Shown piece after piece: positions 1-9,264 of a stretch of DNA of 64,000 bases. The position numbers and the translations under genes are program-made. The stretch comes from JADKAV01 sp963733395 (GTDB taxonomy: Bacteria; Actinomycetota; Actinomycetes; S36-B12; UBA10799), in NCBI GenBank assembly GCA_963733395.1, contig CAVTCZ010000019.1, forward strand, positions 1 through 64,000, given 5' to 3'. Every line of letters starts with the position of its first letter. The first letter of the stretch is position 1. Below the pieces are notes generated by a model. That model had not been told where the DNA came from, made no database searches, and saw only the letters and a list, made by a program, of their open reading frames with translations.

Positions 1-259
1 AGTTGGAGGGTTGTGGGCGGCGCTTGTCATGTAGGTGTGCGGTTGATCGGCGCTGGACCCAGCACCTTCGCAGCAAACCACCCCGAGGGCCGTGAACCTT
101 TGTCGCAATGACGCAGGCGCGGCCAATGTCTGGCGGGTGACTGGCCCTTTCGGACAGTCTGCAAGATCAGGTTCTTGTTAGGTCAGGCTTGCCACGGTAC
201 GTTTGCCCGGTCATCAGCGTCGACGGGCGGCGACTGACTCACAGAGATCGAGCGTGACC

Positions 260-3200
260 ATGCGAAGAGCCGCTGCCATACGTCTTGGCCTGTTGTCGGT
301 GGCCGTTGGGTGTGTCGCCGCCATGAGCGCCGCTCCGGCGTCGGCGGTCGATGATCACGGGGGGCAGATGCTGCCCAACATGGATGTGCGCCAGGACCAG
401 AAGGTCGCGCCGGTGGCTCCGCGCGCGGCGGACCGGCTCGACCGTGCACTCGGGGCGGAGGGCTTCGTGGACTCCAGCCCGGAGACCGGCGCCGTCGCCT
501 TCGTGGGCCGCACCGACGGGTTCCTCACCGGCGCCTCGCAGGCCGAGCCGGCGGACATCGTGCTCGGACTACGTGAGTGCCAAGCGACAGGCCTTCGGCC
601 TCGACAGCGGCGATCTGGCGAACCTCGACCTCAGCGAGTCGTACACCTCGATCGACGGCGTCACCCACGTGACCTTCTCGCAGAGCGTCGAGCGGGATCG
701 AGTCCTTCGACAGCTACCTGCGCGGAAACGTGACGAAGGACGGCCGGCTGATCAACGTCAGCGGCGCGCCGGTCAGCGACCTGTCGGTGTCGACCACCAC
801 GCCGGACCTGACCGCCGACGAGGCACTGCTGGTCGGCCCGCGACAACGTCGGCGGCGACGCCACTGTGCCGCCGGTGGAGAAGCGCTCGAAGGGTCCGGA
901 GCAGAAGACCACGTACGACACCTACGCCGAGTCGGCCAAGCTGACGGTGTTCGCCCAGGCCGGCGAGGACCGGCTGGCCTGGGAGGTCCAGGTTCTGGAC
1001 AGCGACTCGATCCTGTACCGGGTCGTGGTGGATGCCGCGTCCGGCGACGTGCTGGTCCGGCAGTCCATGACCGCCTTCGACAACAACGACGCTCAGGTCT
1101 GGCCGCTGCACCCGTCGCAACTGGTCTCGCCCACGGCCGTGAACTTCGGCACCGACCCGACGTGGCTGGACCGGTCGGCTGCCAACGGCAACCAGTTGAT
1201 GGGCAACAACACCGAGACGTACGTGGACAACAATGGAGACGACGGGAAACAGGCCGGTGAGCAGGTCGTCCGCAACGGCGGTCTCGCCGGTAACTGGATC
1301 TACCCGACGGCGTTCTCCAACCAGGCGGGATGCCCGGCGTTCGGGTGCACGTGGGACAGCACTGACTGCCGGCATCGAAGGCCACCAACCGCAATGCCGG
1401 AGCGGTCGGGCTGTTCTACCTGACCAACCATTTCCACGACGCGCTGCTGGCGGCGCCGATCGGTTTCGACGAGGCGTCGCGCAACTTCGAGCAGGTCAAC
1501 TCCAGCGGGCAGGGTGTCGGCGGCGACGCCGTTCTCGCCGAGGCGCAGGACTCCAGCGGTCTCAACAACGCCAACTTCGCCACGCCCGGCCGACGGCGAG
1601 TCCCGCCGGATGCAGATGTACCTGTGGGATGCGCTCGTACGACGTGGACGGCAGCGCCGACGCCGACATCGTGTACCACGAGTACACCCACGGCCTGTCG
1701 AACCGCCTGGTCGGCAACGGCGGCGGATTGCCGCACTCCAGTCCGGGGCCATGGGCGAGGGGTGGTCGGACTTCTACGCCCTGGACCTGCTGGTGCACGA
1801 GGGTACACAAGACCGACCCGGCCGGCCCCGGCGACGTCCGGATGGGCCAGTACGTCTACTTGGCGATCTCCCGCATCCGGCACCAGGCGATCGACTGCAC
1901 CGTCGGCGCCGACGCGGCGCAGTGCCCGGCGTCCGGGACGGCCGGCTCCGGCGGTTACACCTACGGCGACCTCGGCAAGGTCGGTAACGACCCGACAGCG
2001 TACACGACAACGGCGAGATCTGGGGGCAGACGATGTGGGATCTGCGCACAGCGCTCGGCCGCAACGACGCCCTGAAGATCATCACCGGTGGGATGCGGCT
2101 GTCGCCGAACGCTCCCAGCATGCTGGCGATGCGCGACGCGATCATGCAGTCCGCGCAGGTCAACAACGTGAACGTGTCCACCGTGTGGTCCGTCTTCGCC
2201 GCTCGCGGGATGGGGTTCTTGGCCACCACGCCGGATGCGAACGCACTCGGCAGTCGAGGACTTCTCCTTGCCGCCGGCGTTGCTGCACGTGTCGACGGCC
2301 GTCGACGACAACGCCCCGCGCGGCGACGGCGACGGCTTCGCCGAGCCGGGCGAGACCCTGGCGGTGACCACGACCGTGCAGAACACGACGGGCTCGCCGA
2401 TCCCGGGCGTGACCGGCTCGATAACGGCCAACAACGGCGCACAGGTCACCGGCGGCACCAGCAACTGGCCGACGATCGCTGCTGGCAAGAATGGGGTCAA
2501 CGACCCGCCGTTCACGGTCAAGCTTCCCGAGGCCATCGCATGCGAGGCCAAGGTGGCGCTCACCGTGTCCGTGACCGGTCCGAACGGCCCGGTGGCCGTG
2601 CCGGTGACAGACCGTGTCAGTCGGCAAGCCGTCCTTCACGAACAGCACCGACGTCCCGAAAGCGATTCCCGACGACCACTGCGCGGCGGGGTGAACTCGA
2701 CGATGACGCTGCCGGGCACCGGGAACGTCAGCGACCTCGACGTGAGGATCGGGAGCATCACGCACACCTACGTCGGTGACCTGACAGATCACTCTGACCC
2801 ACGACGGGACGACGGTGGTCCTCGTGAATGGAGCCGGGCGGCTCACGGTGACGACTTCTCGAACCTCGTTCTCGACGACGAAGCCGCGTTGCCGCTCACG
2901 GCACTGTCCGGCGTCAGCCCGCCGGTGGTTTCACCGGCCGGTACCGGCCGGACGAGTCGCTGTCGGCTTTCGACGGGCATTCGCGCAGTGGGACCTGGAC
3001 CCTGAACGTCAGGGACAACGGGCCCGACGGATGTGGGAACTCTGAACGCGTGGGGCCTGAGCCCTGCCGCTCAGTGCGACGTCTTCAGGCGCCGACATCG
3101 GTGACGAACGCCGCCTCCGCCATCGCCGACGGATGGGGCCACCCTCAACGGCAGCCACAACTCCAGTGGCATCCCCACGGACTACCGGTTCGAGTACGGG

Positions 3201-3715
3201 ACCACGAGTTCGTACGGGGACAAGACGCCGGTCACCGATGGTGGCTCCGGCAATGCTCCGGCGCCGGTGACGGCCGACATCTCCGGTCTCACCGCGGCCA
3301 CGCAGTACCACTACCGGCTCATCGCCCTGCAGAGACGGTGTGGTTCTGAGCAAGGGTGACGACCAGACCTTCACCACCAGCCAACTCCCCGTCGCGCCGC
3401 CGGTCGCGGATCCGGTTCCGCCCGCCGACACGACGCCGCCGACAGTGAAGATCACGAAGGCGCCGAAGAAGACGACCGTCACCAAGAAGGCCAAGGCCAA
3501 GGTCAAGGTGACGTTCACGTCCGAGGCGGGCGCCACCTTCACCTGCCGGCTCGACTAGGGGCAAGTTCAAGAACTGCACCTCGCCGTTCTCAGCGAAGGT
3601 CAAGGCCAAGCCGGGCAAGGGGATCAAGCACACGATCGAGATCGTGGCGACCGACCAGGCCGGCAACGCATCCAAGCCCACGGCCGTGAAGTTCAAGGCG
3701 GTCCGTAAGGGCTAG
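260..3715 (+). pseudogene. Secreted M36 (fungalysin-type) zinc metalloprotease with P-domain, heavily frameshifted
   Basis: The product would be an exported zinc endopeptidase. It opens with a basic, hydrophobic signal peptide ending near SAAPASA (about residues 1-30). A fungalysin-like propeptide follows to about base 1080, then the M36 catalytic region. The zinc motif HEYTH is encoded at 1677-1691 and the third ligand lies in GEGWSDF near 1755. After the protease come a P/proprotein-convertase-like domain (about 2640-3050), a fibronectin-like stretch and a Lys-rich C-terminal domain (3430-3715). At least eleven single-base indels break the frame, most readable as one extra base (for example near 565, 692, 836, 1364, 1380, 1585, 1633). 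Protein quality between breaks is high, so sequencing error or very recent decay is more likely than old decay. The stop overlaps the stop of the convergent neighbour in a shared CTAG. Confidence 0.8.
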
Positions 3716-4635
3716 GGGACGAGGACCAACTTGCCGCGGACGTGGCCTGCCTCCAGACGGGAGTAGGCCACGTCCGCTTCCTCGAAGGGGTACGTGCCGG
3801 CGATATCCACGGCCACGTCGCCGGTGTCGATGAGTTGCGCGATCTCGGTGAGGTCCGAGCGGGACGGGCGCACGAACACGTAGACCCCGCCCCGGCGCAG
3901 GGCGCCCTCGGCATCGGTGATGGAGCCGACCCGGCCGCCGTCGGCGAGTAGTGCATCGGAGGTGTCCAGCACCCCGCCGATCAGGTCGACGACCACATCG
4001 ACGCCGCGCGGGGCGAGCGTACGCACAGCCTCGGACATCCCCTCGCCGTACGCCACGGGTTCGACGCCCAGGGTCTGCAAATGATCGTGATTGGCCGGCG
4101 AGGCGGTGCCGATCACCCGGGCTCCGGCCAGCCGGGCGAACTGCACGGCGAACTGTCCGACACCGCCCGAGGCGTTGTGCACGAGGACGGTCTCACCCAG
4201 TTGGATATCGAGTCGCCGGATGAGCTGGAACGCGGTCAGCCCGGTGAGCGGGACTGCGGCGGCGGTCACCAGGTCCACGGTGGTCGGCGCCTTGGCCACC
4301 ACCCGGATGGGCAGCGTCACCTCGTCAGCGGCGGTGCCGTGGCCGATCATGTCGAGGCGGGCGTAACCGTAGACGGGGTCGCCGGGTTCGAGTTCGCTCA
4401 CCGACGGCCCCACGGCGAGCACCTCGCCCGCGACGTCCCACCCGGGCACGATCGGGAAGTGGTGTTCGAATGCTCCGGCCAGATAGCCGCGCATCACCTT
4501 GAAGTCCACGGGGTTGATGCCGGCGCCGGCCACCTTGATCCGGACGGTGTCCGGGCCCATCGGCAACGGTTCCACCTCCCCGATCTGCAGGACCTCGGGA
4601 CCGCCGAACTCGTCGTAGTACACCGCGCGCGTCAT
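3712..4635 (-). CDS. NADP-dependent quinone oxidoreductase-like protein (MDR superfamily)
   Basis: This 307-residue protein is a medium-chain dehydrogenase/reductase of the zinc-free quinone reductase type. The N-terminal GroES-like catalytic domain begins TRAVYYDEFGGPEVL. The Rossmann domain shows the nucleotide-binding motif ASGGVGQFAVQFA near residues 152-164. No structural-zinc Cys cluster is visible. Members reduce quinones or alpha,beta-unsaturated carbonyls with NADPH; the substrate here is unknown. The ATG at 4635 is preferred over an in-frame extension, because the extension would run through two perfect palindromes that are better read as non-coding. The gene is convergent with the M36 protease and follows the PepSY-like gene after a double hairpin. 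Confidence 0.85.
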   Translation of the reverse strand: MTRAVYYDEFGGPEVLQIGEVEPLPMGPDTVRIKVAGAGINPVDFKVMRGYLAGAFEHHFPIVPGWDVAGEVLAVGPSVSELEPGDPVYGYARLDMIGHGTAADEVTLPIRVVAKAPTTVDLVTAAAVPLTGLTAFQLIRRLDIQLGETVLVHNASGGVGQFAVQFARLAGARVIGTASPANHDHLQTLGVEPVAYGEGMSEAVRTLAPRGVDVVVDLIGGVLDTSDALLADGGRVGSITDAEGALRRGGVYVFVRPSRSDLTEIAQLIDTGDVAVDIAGTYPFEEADVAYSRLEAGHVRGKLVLVP

Positions 4636-4649
4636 GCTCCGAGCGCAAC

Positions 4650-4683
4650 ACCGCCGCCCACGTTTGTCAACGTGGGCGGCGGT
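4650..4683. terminator. Strong hairpin, 15-bp perfect stem, TGTC loop
   Basis: Bases 4650-4664 pair perfectly with 4669-4683 around the loop TGTC. The hairpin lies between the stop of the PepSY-like gene and the start of the quinone oxidoreductase gene, both on the minus strand. There is no T-run, so it may be a processing or insulating hairpin rather than a classic intrinsic terminator. Confidence 0.6.
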
Positions 4684-4686
4684 TGG

Positions 4687-4734
4687 AACTTGGGGACGAT
4701 TCCGGCCACCGGTGGCCGGAATCGTCCCCAAGTT
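4687..4734. terminator. 48-bp perfect palindrome without loop
   Basis: The 24 bases 4687-4710 are exactly inverted in 4711-4734, with no central spacer (centre CCACC|GGTGG). It begins 8 bases past the stop of the PepSY-like gene and sits 3 bases from the neighbouring hairpin. The pair probably separates the two minus-strand genes. A palindrome this long with no loop could also extrude as a cruciform or bind a dimeric protein. Confidence 0.55.
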
Positions 4735-4741
4735 TGTGAGA

Positions 4742-5377
4742 TCAGGCAGCGCTGTCCGTGCTGGTGCTGTCGTCGTCCATGCCACGGAAGTCGCCGTGCT
4801 CCTCGACCGAAGTGATGTTGAAGTCCTTGTCCATCTTCACCTCGACCTCGGTGCCGTCGGCCTTGCGGACGTGCGCCTCGTAGGTGCCGTCGGCGTCGGT
4901 CTCCACCCGCAGCACGGTGCCGCCGGGGAACTTGGCCTCGGCTGCCGCGGTGGCCTTGTCGGCGTCGGCGCCGGTCAGCGGGGTCTCGCCCATGCCCGGT
5001 CCGCCGTGACCGCCGCGACCCATCATCTCCTGGGTGCCGGTCACCTGGAAGTTCGCGTCCACCTGGACGATCACCTCGGTGCCGTCGGCCTTCTGCACGT
5101 GGGCCTCGTAGACGCCCTCGCTGTCGGTCTCGACCCGGATGATGGTGCCGTCCGGCACGGCCGCCTGCGCCGCCGCCGTGACCTTCTCGGCATCGCTGCC
5201 GGTCAGCGCGGTCTCGCCCATGCCCGGTCCGCCCGGGCCGCGGCCGTCCTGCACCTGTGCGCTGGCCGCGGGGCTCGGGGTGGTCTGGTCGTCGGCCGAC
5301 GCCATCGTCAGTGCGCCCAGCGCCAGGCCCAGCGCGCCCACTCCGACGCCGATGACTCCGAATGTCTTGCTGTTCAT
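4742..5377 (-). CDS. Exported PepSY-like protein with two tandem repeats
   Basis: This 211-residue protein has a hydrophobic N-terminal signal or anchor (FGVIGVGVGALGLALGAL) followed by an acidic, Gly-rich extracytoplasmic region. Two homologous repeats are visible. Each starts GPGMGET, continues with LTG-DA-K-TAAA, and ends in a strand such as YEAHV-KADGTEV. That is the PepSY/YPEB alpha-beta pattern. PepSY domains are associated with peptidase inhibition or extracytoplasmic binding; no specific partner is evident. The ATG at 5377 has a good ribosome site (AAGGAGAG). The C-terminus is Asp/Ser-rich. Confidence 0.75.
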   Translation of the reverse strand: MNSKTFGVIGVGVGALGLALGALTMASADDQTTPSPAASAQVQDGRGPGGPGMGETALTGSDAEKVTAAAQAAVPDGTIIRVETDSEGVYEAHVQKADGTEVIVQVDANFQVTGTQEMMGRGGHGGPGMGETPLTGADADKATAAAEAKFPGGTVLRVETDADGTYEAHVRKADGTEVEVKMDKDFNITSVEEHGDFRGMDDDSTSTDSAA

Positions 5378-5484
5378 GTGGCTCTCCTTGCCTATGTCGT
5401 GATTACAAGATGACCGCCGAGCACGAAAGGACAATCGGAGTTCGGTAAGAGCCTGGTGTGAGTGGCTAGGGCCCGGATCATGGC

Positions 5485-5490
5485 TAGGGT
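5485..5490 (+). promoter_or_regulatory. -10 box TAGGGT, leaderless layout
   Basis: TAGGGT lies 8 bases before the ATG of the NTF2-like gene, and no Shine-Dalgarno sequence is present. Transcription would start at or next to the start codon. Confidence 0.5.
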
Positions 5491-5498
5491 CGCTAGAC

Positions 5499-5963
5499 AT
5501 GGACCAGGGCGCAGCTGTGATCGAACGTTTCTACGGGTGCTTCGGGCAACGCGATGCTGAGGGTATGGCCGCCTGCTACACCGACGACGTGGTCTTCTCC
5601 GACCCGGCCTTCGGCGAACTCCACGGCGAGCGGGCGCGGGACATGTGGCGCATGTTGTGCCGGAACGGCAAGGACCTGGCGGTGGTCGCCTCCGGGGTCA
5701 CCGCCGACGGTGAGACCGGTCGTGCCCACTGGGAGGCCGACTACACACTCCGCGGGCGCAAAGTGCACAACGTCGTCGAGGCCCGCTTCGACCTTGCCGA
5801 TGGCCTGATCGCCCGGCACACGGACTCGTTCGACTTCGCCGCCTGGGCCGGACAGGCGTTCGGTCCGGTCGGATCCGTGCTCGGCCACACCCCGCTGCTC
5901 CCGTTCGCGCTGCGCAGAATGGCCAACCGGCAGCTGGACCAGTTCCAGCGACGGCGGGCCTGA
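5499..5963 (+). CDS. Nuclear transport factor 2-like (SnoaL/NTF2 fold) protein
   Basis: This 154-residue cytosolic protein has the NTF2-like pattern: an N-terminal helix (AAVIERFYGCFGQRDAEGM) followed by ACYTDDVVFSDPAFGELHG, typical of the cone-shaped alpha+beta pocket. Later strands include GRAHWEADYTLRGRKVHN and DGLIARHTDSFDFAAWA. Family members act as small hydrolases, isomerases or ligand-binding proteins; the function cannot be assigned from sequence alone. It is transcribed divergently from the PepSY-like gene and appears leaderless. Confidence 0.8.
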   Translation: MDQGAAVIERFYGCFGQRDAEGMAACYTDDVVFSDPAFGELHGERARDMWRMLCRNGKDLAVVASGVTADGETGRAHWEADYTLRGRKVHNVVEARFDLADGLIARHTDSFDFAAWAGQAFGPVGSVLGHTPLLPFALRRMANRQLDQFQRRRA

Positions 5964-6068
5964 TCGGCAGTTCTGCGACGTGGTGCCCCGACACGCCGCG
6001 CGGGAGGGCACCGACGTCGCAGAAGTGAAGCTACGCTGCCGTAAGTTACGCGAGCGTAGGAGGAAAGC

Positions 6069-7292
6069 GTGGGCACCACTGCTGATGAATGGGCCTCAGC
6101 CGGGGAACTGACCGGCGAAGGGCTGACCGTGCTCACGGGCATGCTCGCGGACACCCACGACGCCGTCCTGCAGCGGGTGGAGAAGGTGCTGCCACCGCGC
6201 GGCGCGGCCATCGCCGCCAGACATCGTCGGACCGCCGGCAGGATCTACGGGCTCGTGCGCCGCAGCCACAAGGCGGTACCGGCAGTGACCGGGGTGGCGG
6301 CCGCGGTGATGGGCGGCGATGCACCGCCGGTGGCCTCCTCGAAGGTCGGCACCGCGGTCCTCCCGATCGTCAACGGGTTATGGGGTGATCAGCTTGCGGC
6401 CCGCTCGGAACCGCTGGCGATCCAGATGGCCGTGCGCCGGCGCAACGCCGATGTCGTCACCGACGCCGCTGGCCTGGCCGCGGCCTTCCCCGATGCCAGG
6501 GCCGATCTCGTGGTGTTCCTGCACGGGCTCTTCGAGACCGAGCGATGCTGGGCGCGCGGTGAGGCCGACGGCTATCCGGGCCGGCTGCAGCGCGACCTCG
6601 ACGTCACGTCCCTATGCATCCGGTACAACACCGGCTTGCGCATCAGCGACAACGGCCGGGAACTGTCGCAGTTGTTGGACCAAGTGGTTGCCGCGTGGCC
6701 CGTGCCTGTGCGCGCCATCGCCCTGGTCGGCCATTCCATGGGTGGGCTGGTGGCCCGCAGCGCGTGTCACGCCGGCCGGATCGAGGACGCGCAGTGGGTC
6801 CCGAAGGTGCGCCACCTGGTCAGCCTCGGAACGCCGCACCTGGGTTCGCCGGTCGAGAAGGGTGTGCACCTGGCCGACTGGGCCCTGCGCAAGTTGCCGG
6901 AGACGGCGCCCCTGGGGTCGGTGGTCTCGCAGCGCAGCGTGGGTATCAAGGACCTGCGGTTCGGCGCCGTGTCCGAGCAGGATTGGTCCGGGCACGATCC
7001 GGACGAGTTCCTGCGCGACCGCTGCACCGACGTGCCGCTACTGGATCACGCCACCCACTACTGGGTCTCCGCGTCGGTGATCGGAGGCGAGCAGCATGTC
7101 CTGGGCCGGTTGGTCGGCGACGGCTTGGTGCGGGCGCCCAGCGCCTCGGGCAAAGGGCGGTCCCGCAGTGTTCCGCTCGCAGCGGAGCACGGGGTGCACG
7201 TCGAATCGACCAGTCACCTCCGACTGCTGAACCATCCCGCGGTGTACGACCAGTTGCACCACTGGCTCGCGGGCAGTGACGAAGGCGGATAA
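6069..7292 (+). CDS. Alpha/beta-hydrolase, lipase/PGAP1-like esterase
   Basis: This 407-residue serine hydrolase has an oxyanion-side motif LVVFLHGLFETERCW (about residue 152) and a nucleophile elbow ALVGHSMGGLVARSA (about residues 220-234), with Ser as nucleophile. The strand LVSLGTPHLGSPVEKG is typical of PGAP1/DUF676-like lipases. The catalytic His is probably in the C-terminal part (AEHGVHVESTSHLRLL). An N-terminal extension of about 150 residues precedes the fold and may be a regulatory or membrane-associating part. The GTG start at 6069 follows the strong ribosome site AGGAGG. The stop overlaps the next gene, so the two are probably translationally coupled. Confidence 0.8.
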   Translation: MGTTADEWASAGELTGEGLTVLTGMLADTHDAVLQRVEKVLPPRGAAIAARHRRTAGRIYGLVRRSHKAVPAVTGVAAAVMGGDAPPVASSKVGTAVLPIVNGLWGDQLAARSEPLAIQMAVRRRNADVVTDAAGLAAAFPDARADLVVFLHGLFETERCWARGEADGYPGRLQRDLDVTSLCIRYNTGLRISDNGRELSQLLDQVVAAWPVPVRAIALVGHSMGGLVARSACHAGRIEDAQWVPKVRHLVSLGTPHLGSPVEKGVHLADWALRKLPETAPLGSVVSQRSVGIKDLRFGAVSEQDWSGHDPDEFLRDRCTDVPLLDHATHYWVSASVIGGEQHVLGRLVGDGLVRAPSASGKGRSRSVPLAAEHGVHVESTSHLRLLNHPAVYDQLHHWLAGSDEGG

Positions 7293-8253
7293 TGCAGGAG
7301 TGCCAGATGGCGGCCAACACCGACTGATCATGACCACGGCCGCACTGGCCGTCGGTGTGCTGGTCGCTGTCCAGTCCCGGATCAATGCTGAGCTGGCCGG
7401 GTATGTGGGCGGGGGACTCATCGCGGCCGCGATCAGTTTCGGCACCGGGCTCGTGCTCGCAGCCGTACTGATCCTGTCGCGCCGGCAACTGCGGAACGCC
7501 TTCGCGGCCATCCCGTCTCTCGTGCGCGCCGGCCGCCTGCAGTGGTGGCAGCTGCTCGGTGGCGTGGGCGGCGCCTGGCTGGTCACGACACAGGGCCTGG
7601 TCGTCGGAGCCGTCGGGGTCACCGTGTTCACCATCGGGGTGGTCGCCGGCCAGGTGGGCGGGTCGTTGGTCGTCGACCGGGCAGGGTTGAGCCCCGCGGG
7701 TCACCTGCCGCTGACGCCGCCGCGGGTCATCGCCGCTCTGGTGGCCCTGTGCGCAGTCATCGCCTCGGGTCTGCAGTCGGGCGGGTCCGGCGGTGTCCTG
7801 TCCTGGCTGGTACTGCTCGCCTTCTCCGCCGGCGTCGGCATCTCCGTGCAGCAGGCGATCAACGGCCGGGTCGCGTCGGCCACCAAGCAGCCGCTGGCGG
7901 CTACGCTCACCAACTTCGTCGTCGGGTTCACCGCTCTGATCCTGGCCACCCTGGTCTGCCTGGCCACGAACCTGCTCGAGTTCGGCGAGTGGCCGGGTCA
8001 ATGGTGGCTCTACCTCGGCGGCCCGATCGGCGTGACCTTCATCGCGCTGGCGGCGTGGGCCGTGCGCGGTGTGGGCGTGCTGGTGTTCGGGCTGCTGTCC
8101 ATCGCCGGCCAGTTGCTCGGCGCGGTCGTGCTCGACCTCGTGCTCCCCGCCGGCGCGGGGCTGGGCTGGCCGCAGTGGCTGGCGCTGGGACTCATTCTGC
8201 TGGCGGCACTGATCGCCACCAACGGTGGGAGCCCGCGGCTCCGCCGTCGCTAG
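7276..8253 (+). CDS. DMT-superfamily transporter, DUF606/YdcZ type
   Basis: This 325-residue inner-membrane protein has about ten hydrophobic segments arranged as two homologous halves. The first half begins TTAALAVGVLVAVQSRINAEL and the second LSWLVLLAFSAGVGISVQQA. The motif Q-(S/Q)-x-I-N, found once in each half, is typical of the DUF606/YdcZ family. The substrate is unknown. The GTG at 7276 lies inside the upstream hydrolase gene (17-bp overlap). An ATG at 7330 is an alternative start that removes a polar 18-residue leader. It ends just before a repeat-built hairpin region. Confidence 0.8.
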   Translation: MTKADNAGVPDGGQHRLIMTTAALAVGVLVAVQSRINAELAGYVGGGLIAAAISFGTGLVLAAVLILSRRQLRNAFAAIPSLVRAGRLQWWQLLGGVGGAWLVTTQGLVVGAVGVTVFTIGVVAGQVGGSLVVDRAGLSPAGHLPLTPPRVIAALVALCAVIASGLQSGGSGGVLSWLVLLAFSAGVGISVQQAINGRVASATKQPLAATLTNFVVGFTALILATLVCLATNLLEFGEWPGQWWLYLGGPIGVTFIALAAWAVRGVGVLVFGLLSIAGQLLGAVVLDLVLPAGAGLGWPQWLALGLILLAALIATNGGSPRLRRR

Positions 8254-8268
8254 CGGGCGGGGTCCCTT

Positions 8269-8402
8269 GCCGCGACTGTTGCGCCGTTGCTGGTTTCGCG
8301 CCGCGACTGTTGCGCCGTTGCTGGTTTCGGCCAGGTGAAATCGACAACCGTGCAACACTCGCGACCGGCGGGCGACAACCGTGCAACACTCGCGACCGGC
8401 GG
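8269..8402. repeat. Two pairs of 30-nt direct repeats (period 31), mutually inverted; convergent-gene terminator region
   Basis: Bases 8269-8298 and 8300-8329 are identical 30-mers (start GCCGCGACTGTTGCGCC). Bases 8342-8371 and 8373-8402 are a second identical pair (start CGACAACCGTGCAACAC). The second unit is close to the reverse complement of the first, so the region can fold into alternative long hairpins. It lies exactly between two convergent stops (8253 and 8404). Confidence 0.8.
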
Positions 8403-8403
8403 C

Positions 8404-9153
8404 TCAGTCCTGCGGCCCGCCGGCCACGTAGATGACCTGACCGGACACGAAGCCGGCGCCCTCGCTGGCGAGGAACGACACCGTGTTCGCGATGTCGCTG
8501 GGTTGTCCGACCCGGCCGACCGGGATCTGGGAGGCAGCGGCCTTGATGAACTCCTGGAACTCCATGCCGATGCGCTCGGCGGTGGCGGCGGTCATGTCGG
8601 TCTGGATGAACCCGGGGGCGATCGCGTTCGCGGTCACGCCGAACCGGCCGAGTTCGATGGCCAGCGTCTTCGTGAAGCCCTGCATGCCGGCCTTGGCCGC
8701 CGAGTAGTTCGCCTGGCCGCGGTTGCCGAGTGCCGAGGTGCTGGACAGGTTCACGATCCGGCCCCAGGACGCCTCCCGCATGTGCGGCTGCACGGCCCGC
8801 GCCATCAGGAACGCACCCCGCAGGTGCACGTTCATCACCGAGTCCCAGTCGTCCACGCTCATCTTGTGCAGCATGTTGTCGCGGATGATCCCGGCGTTGT
8901 TCACCAGCACCGTGGGTGCGCCCAACTCCGCGGCCACACGGTCGACGGCGGCGGCCACTTCGGCCTCGTCGGCGACGTTGGCACCGACAGCCAGCCCCTG
9001 GCCGCCGGCGGCGACGATCTGTTCCACCACCGGCTCGCACGCCGCAGCGTCCAGGTCGAGCACGGCCACGGCCATCCCGTCCTGCGCGAGTTTGCGGGAA
9101 ACCGCGGCTCCGATCCCCCGAGCTCCTCCGGTCACGATTGCGGTGCGTGTCAT
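8404..9153 (-). CDS. fabG: FabG-type short-chain dehydrogenase/reductase (3-oxoacyl-ACP or acetoacetyl-CoA reductase)
   Basis: This 249-residue classical SDR has the cofactor motif TGGARGIG near the N-terminus and the NNAG motif (VNNAGIIRDNML). The catalytic Ser-Tyr-Lys set lies in NLSSTSALGNRGQANYSAAKAG, followed by the FabG-like C-terminal strand SGQVIYVAGG. Enzymes of this type reduce 3-oxoacyl thioesters with NAD(P)H. Whether it works on ACP or CoA substrates cannot be told from sequence. The ATG at 9153 has the ribosome site GAGGAGG; an in-frame upstream GTG/ATG is less likely. The gene is monocistronic and divergent from the xylulokinase gene. Confidence 0.85.
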   Translation of the reverse strand: MTRTAIVTGGARGIGAAVSRKLAQDGMAVAVLDLDAAACEPVVEQIVAAGGQGLAVGANVADEAEVAAAVDRVAAELGAPTVLVNNAGIIRDNMLHKMSVDDWDSVMNVHLRGAFLMARAVQPHMREASWGRIVNLSSTSALGNRGQANYSAAKAGMQGFTKTLAIELGRFGVTANAIAPGFIQTDMTAATAERIGMEFQEFIKAAASQIPVGRVGQPSDIANTVSFLASEGAGFVSGQVIYVAGGPQD

Positions 9154-9264
9154 GGTGGCCTCCTCAACTGTCATCCAGTCCCAGACTATCGATCGCGCCG
9201 GAGTGCCCGACAGCGACGCAGTGTGTGGTCTGGTTGACGTGAGCGGGTCGGAAGGAGGCGATAG

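Noticed and set aside
260..3715. Programmed ribosomal frameshifting in the M36 gene
   Set aside because: There are far too many shifts, without slippery sites, and similar isolated shifts occur in housekeeping genes such as ppc. Indel errors or recent decay explain this better.
8269..8402. CRISPR array
   Set aside because: Repeats are 30 nt with no spacer between them (period 31), they occur as only two direct pairs, and the pairs are mutually inverted. No cas genes are present.
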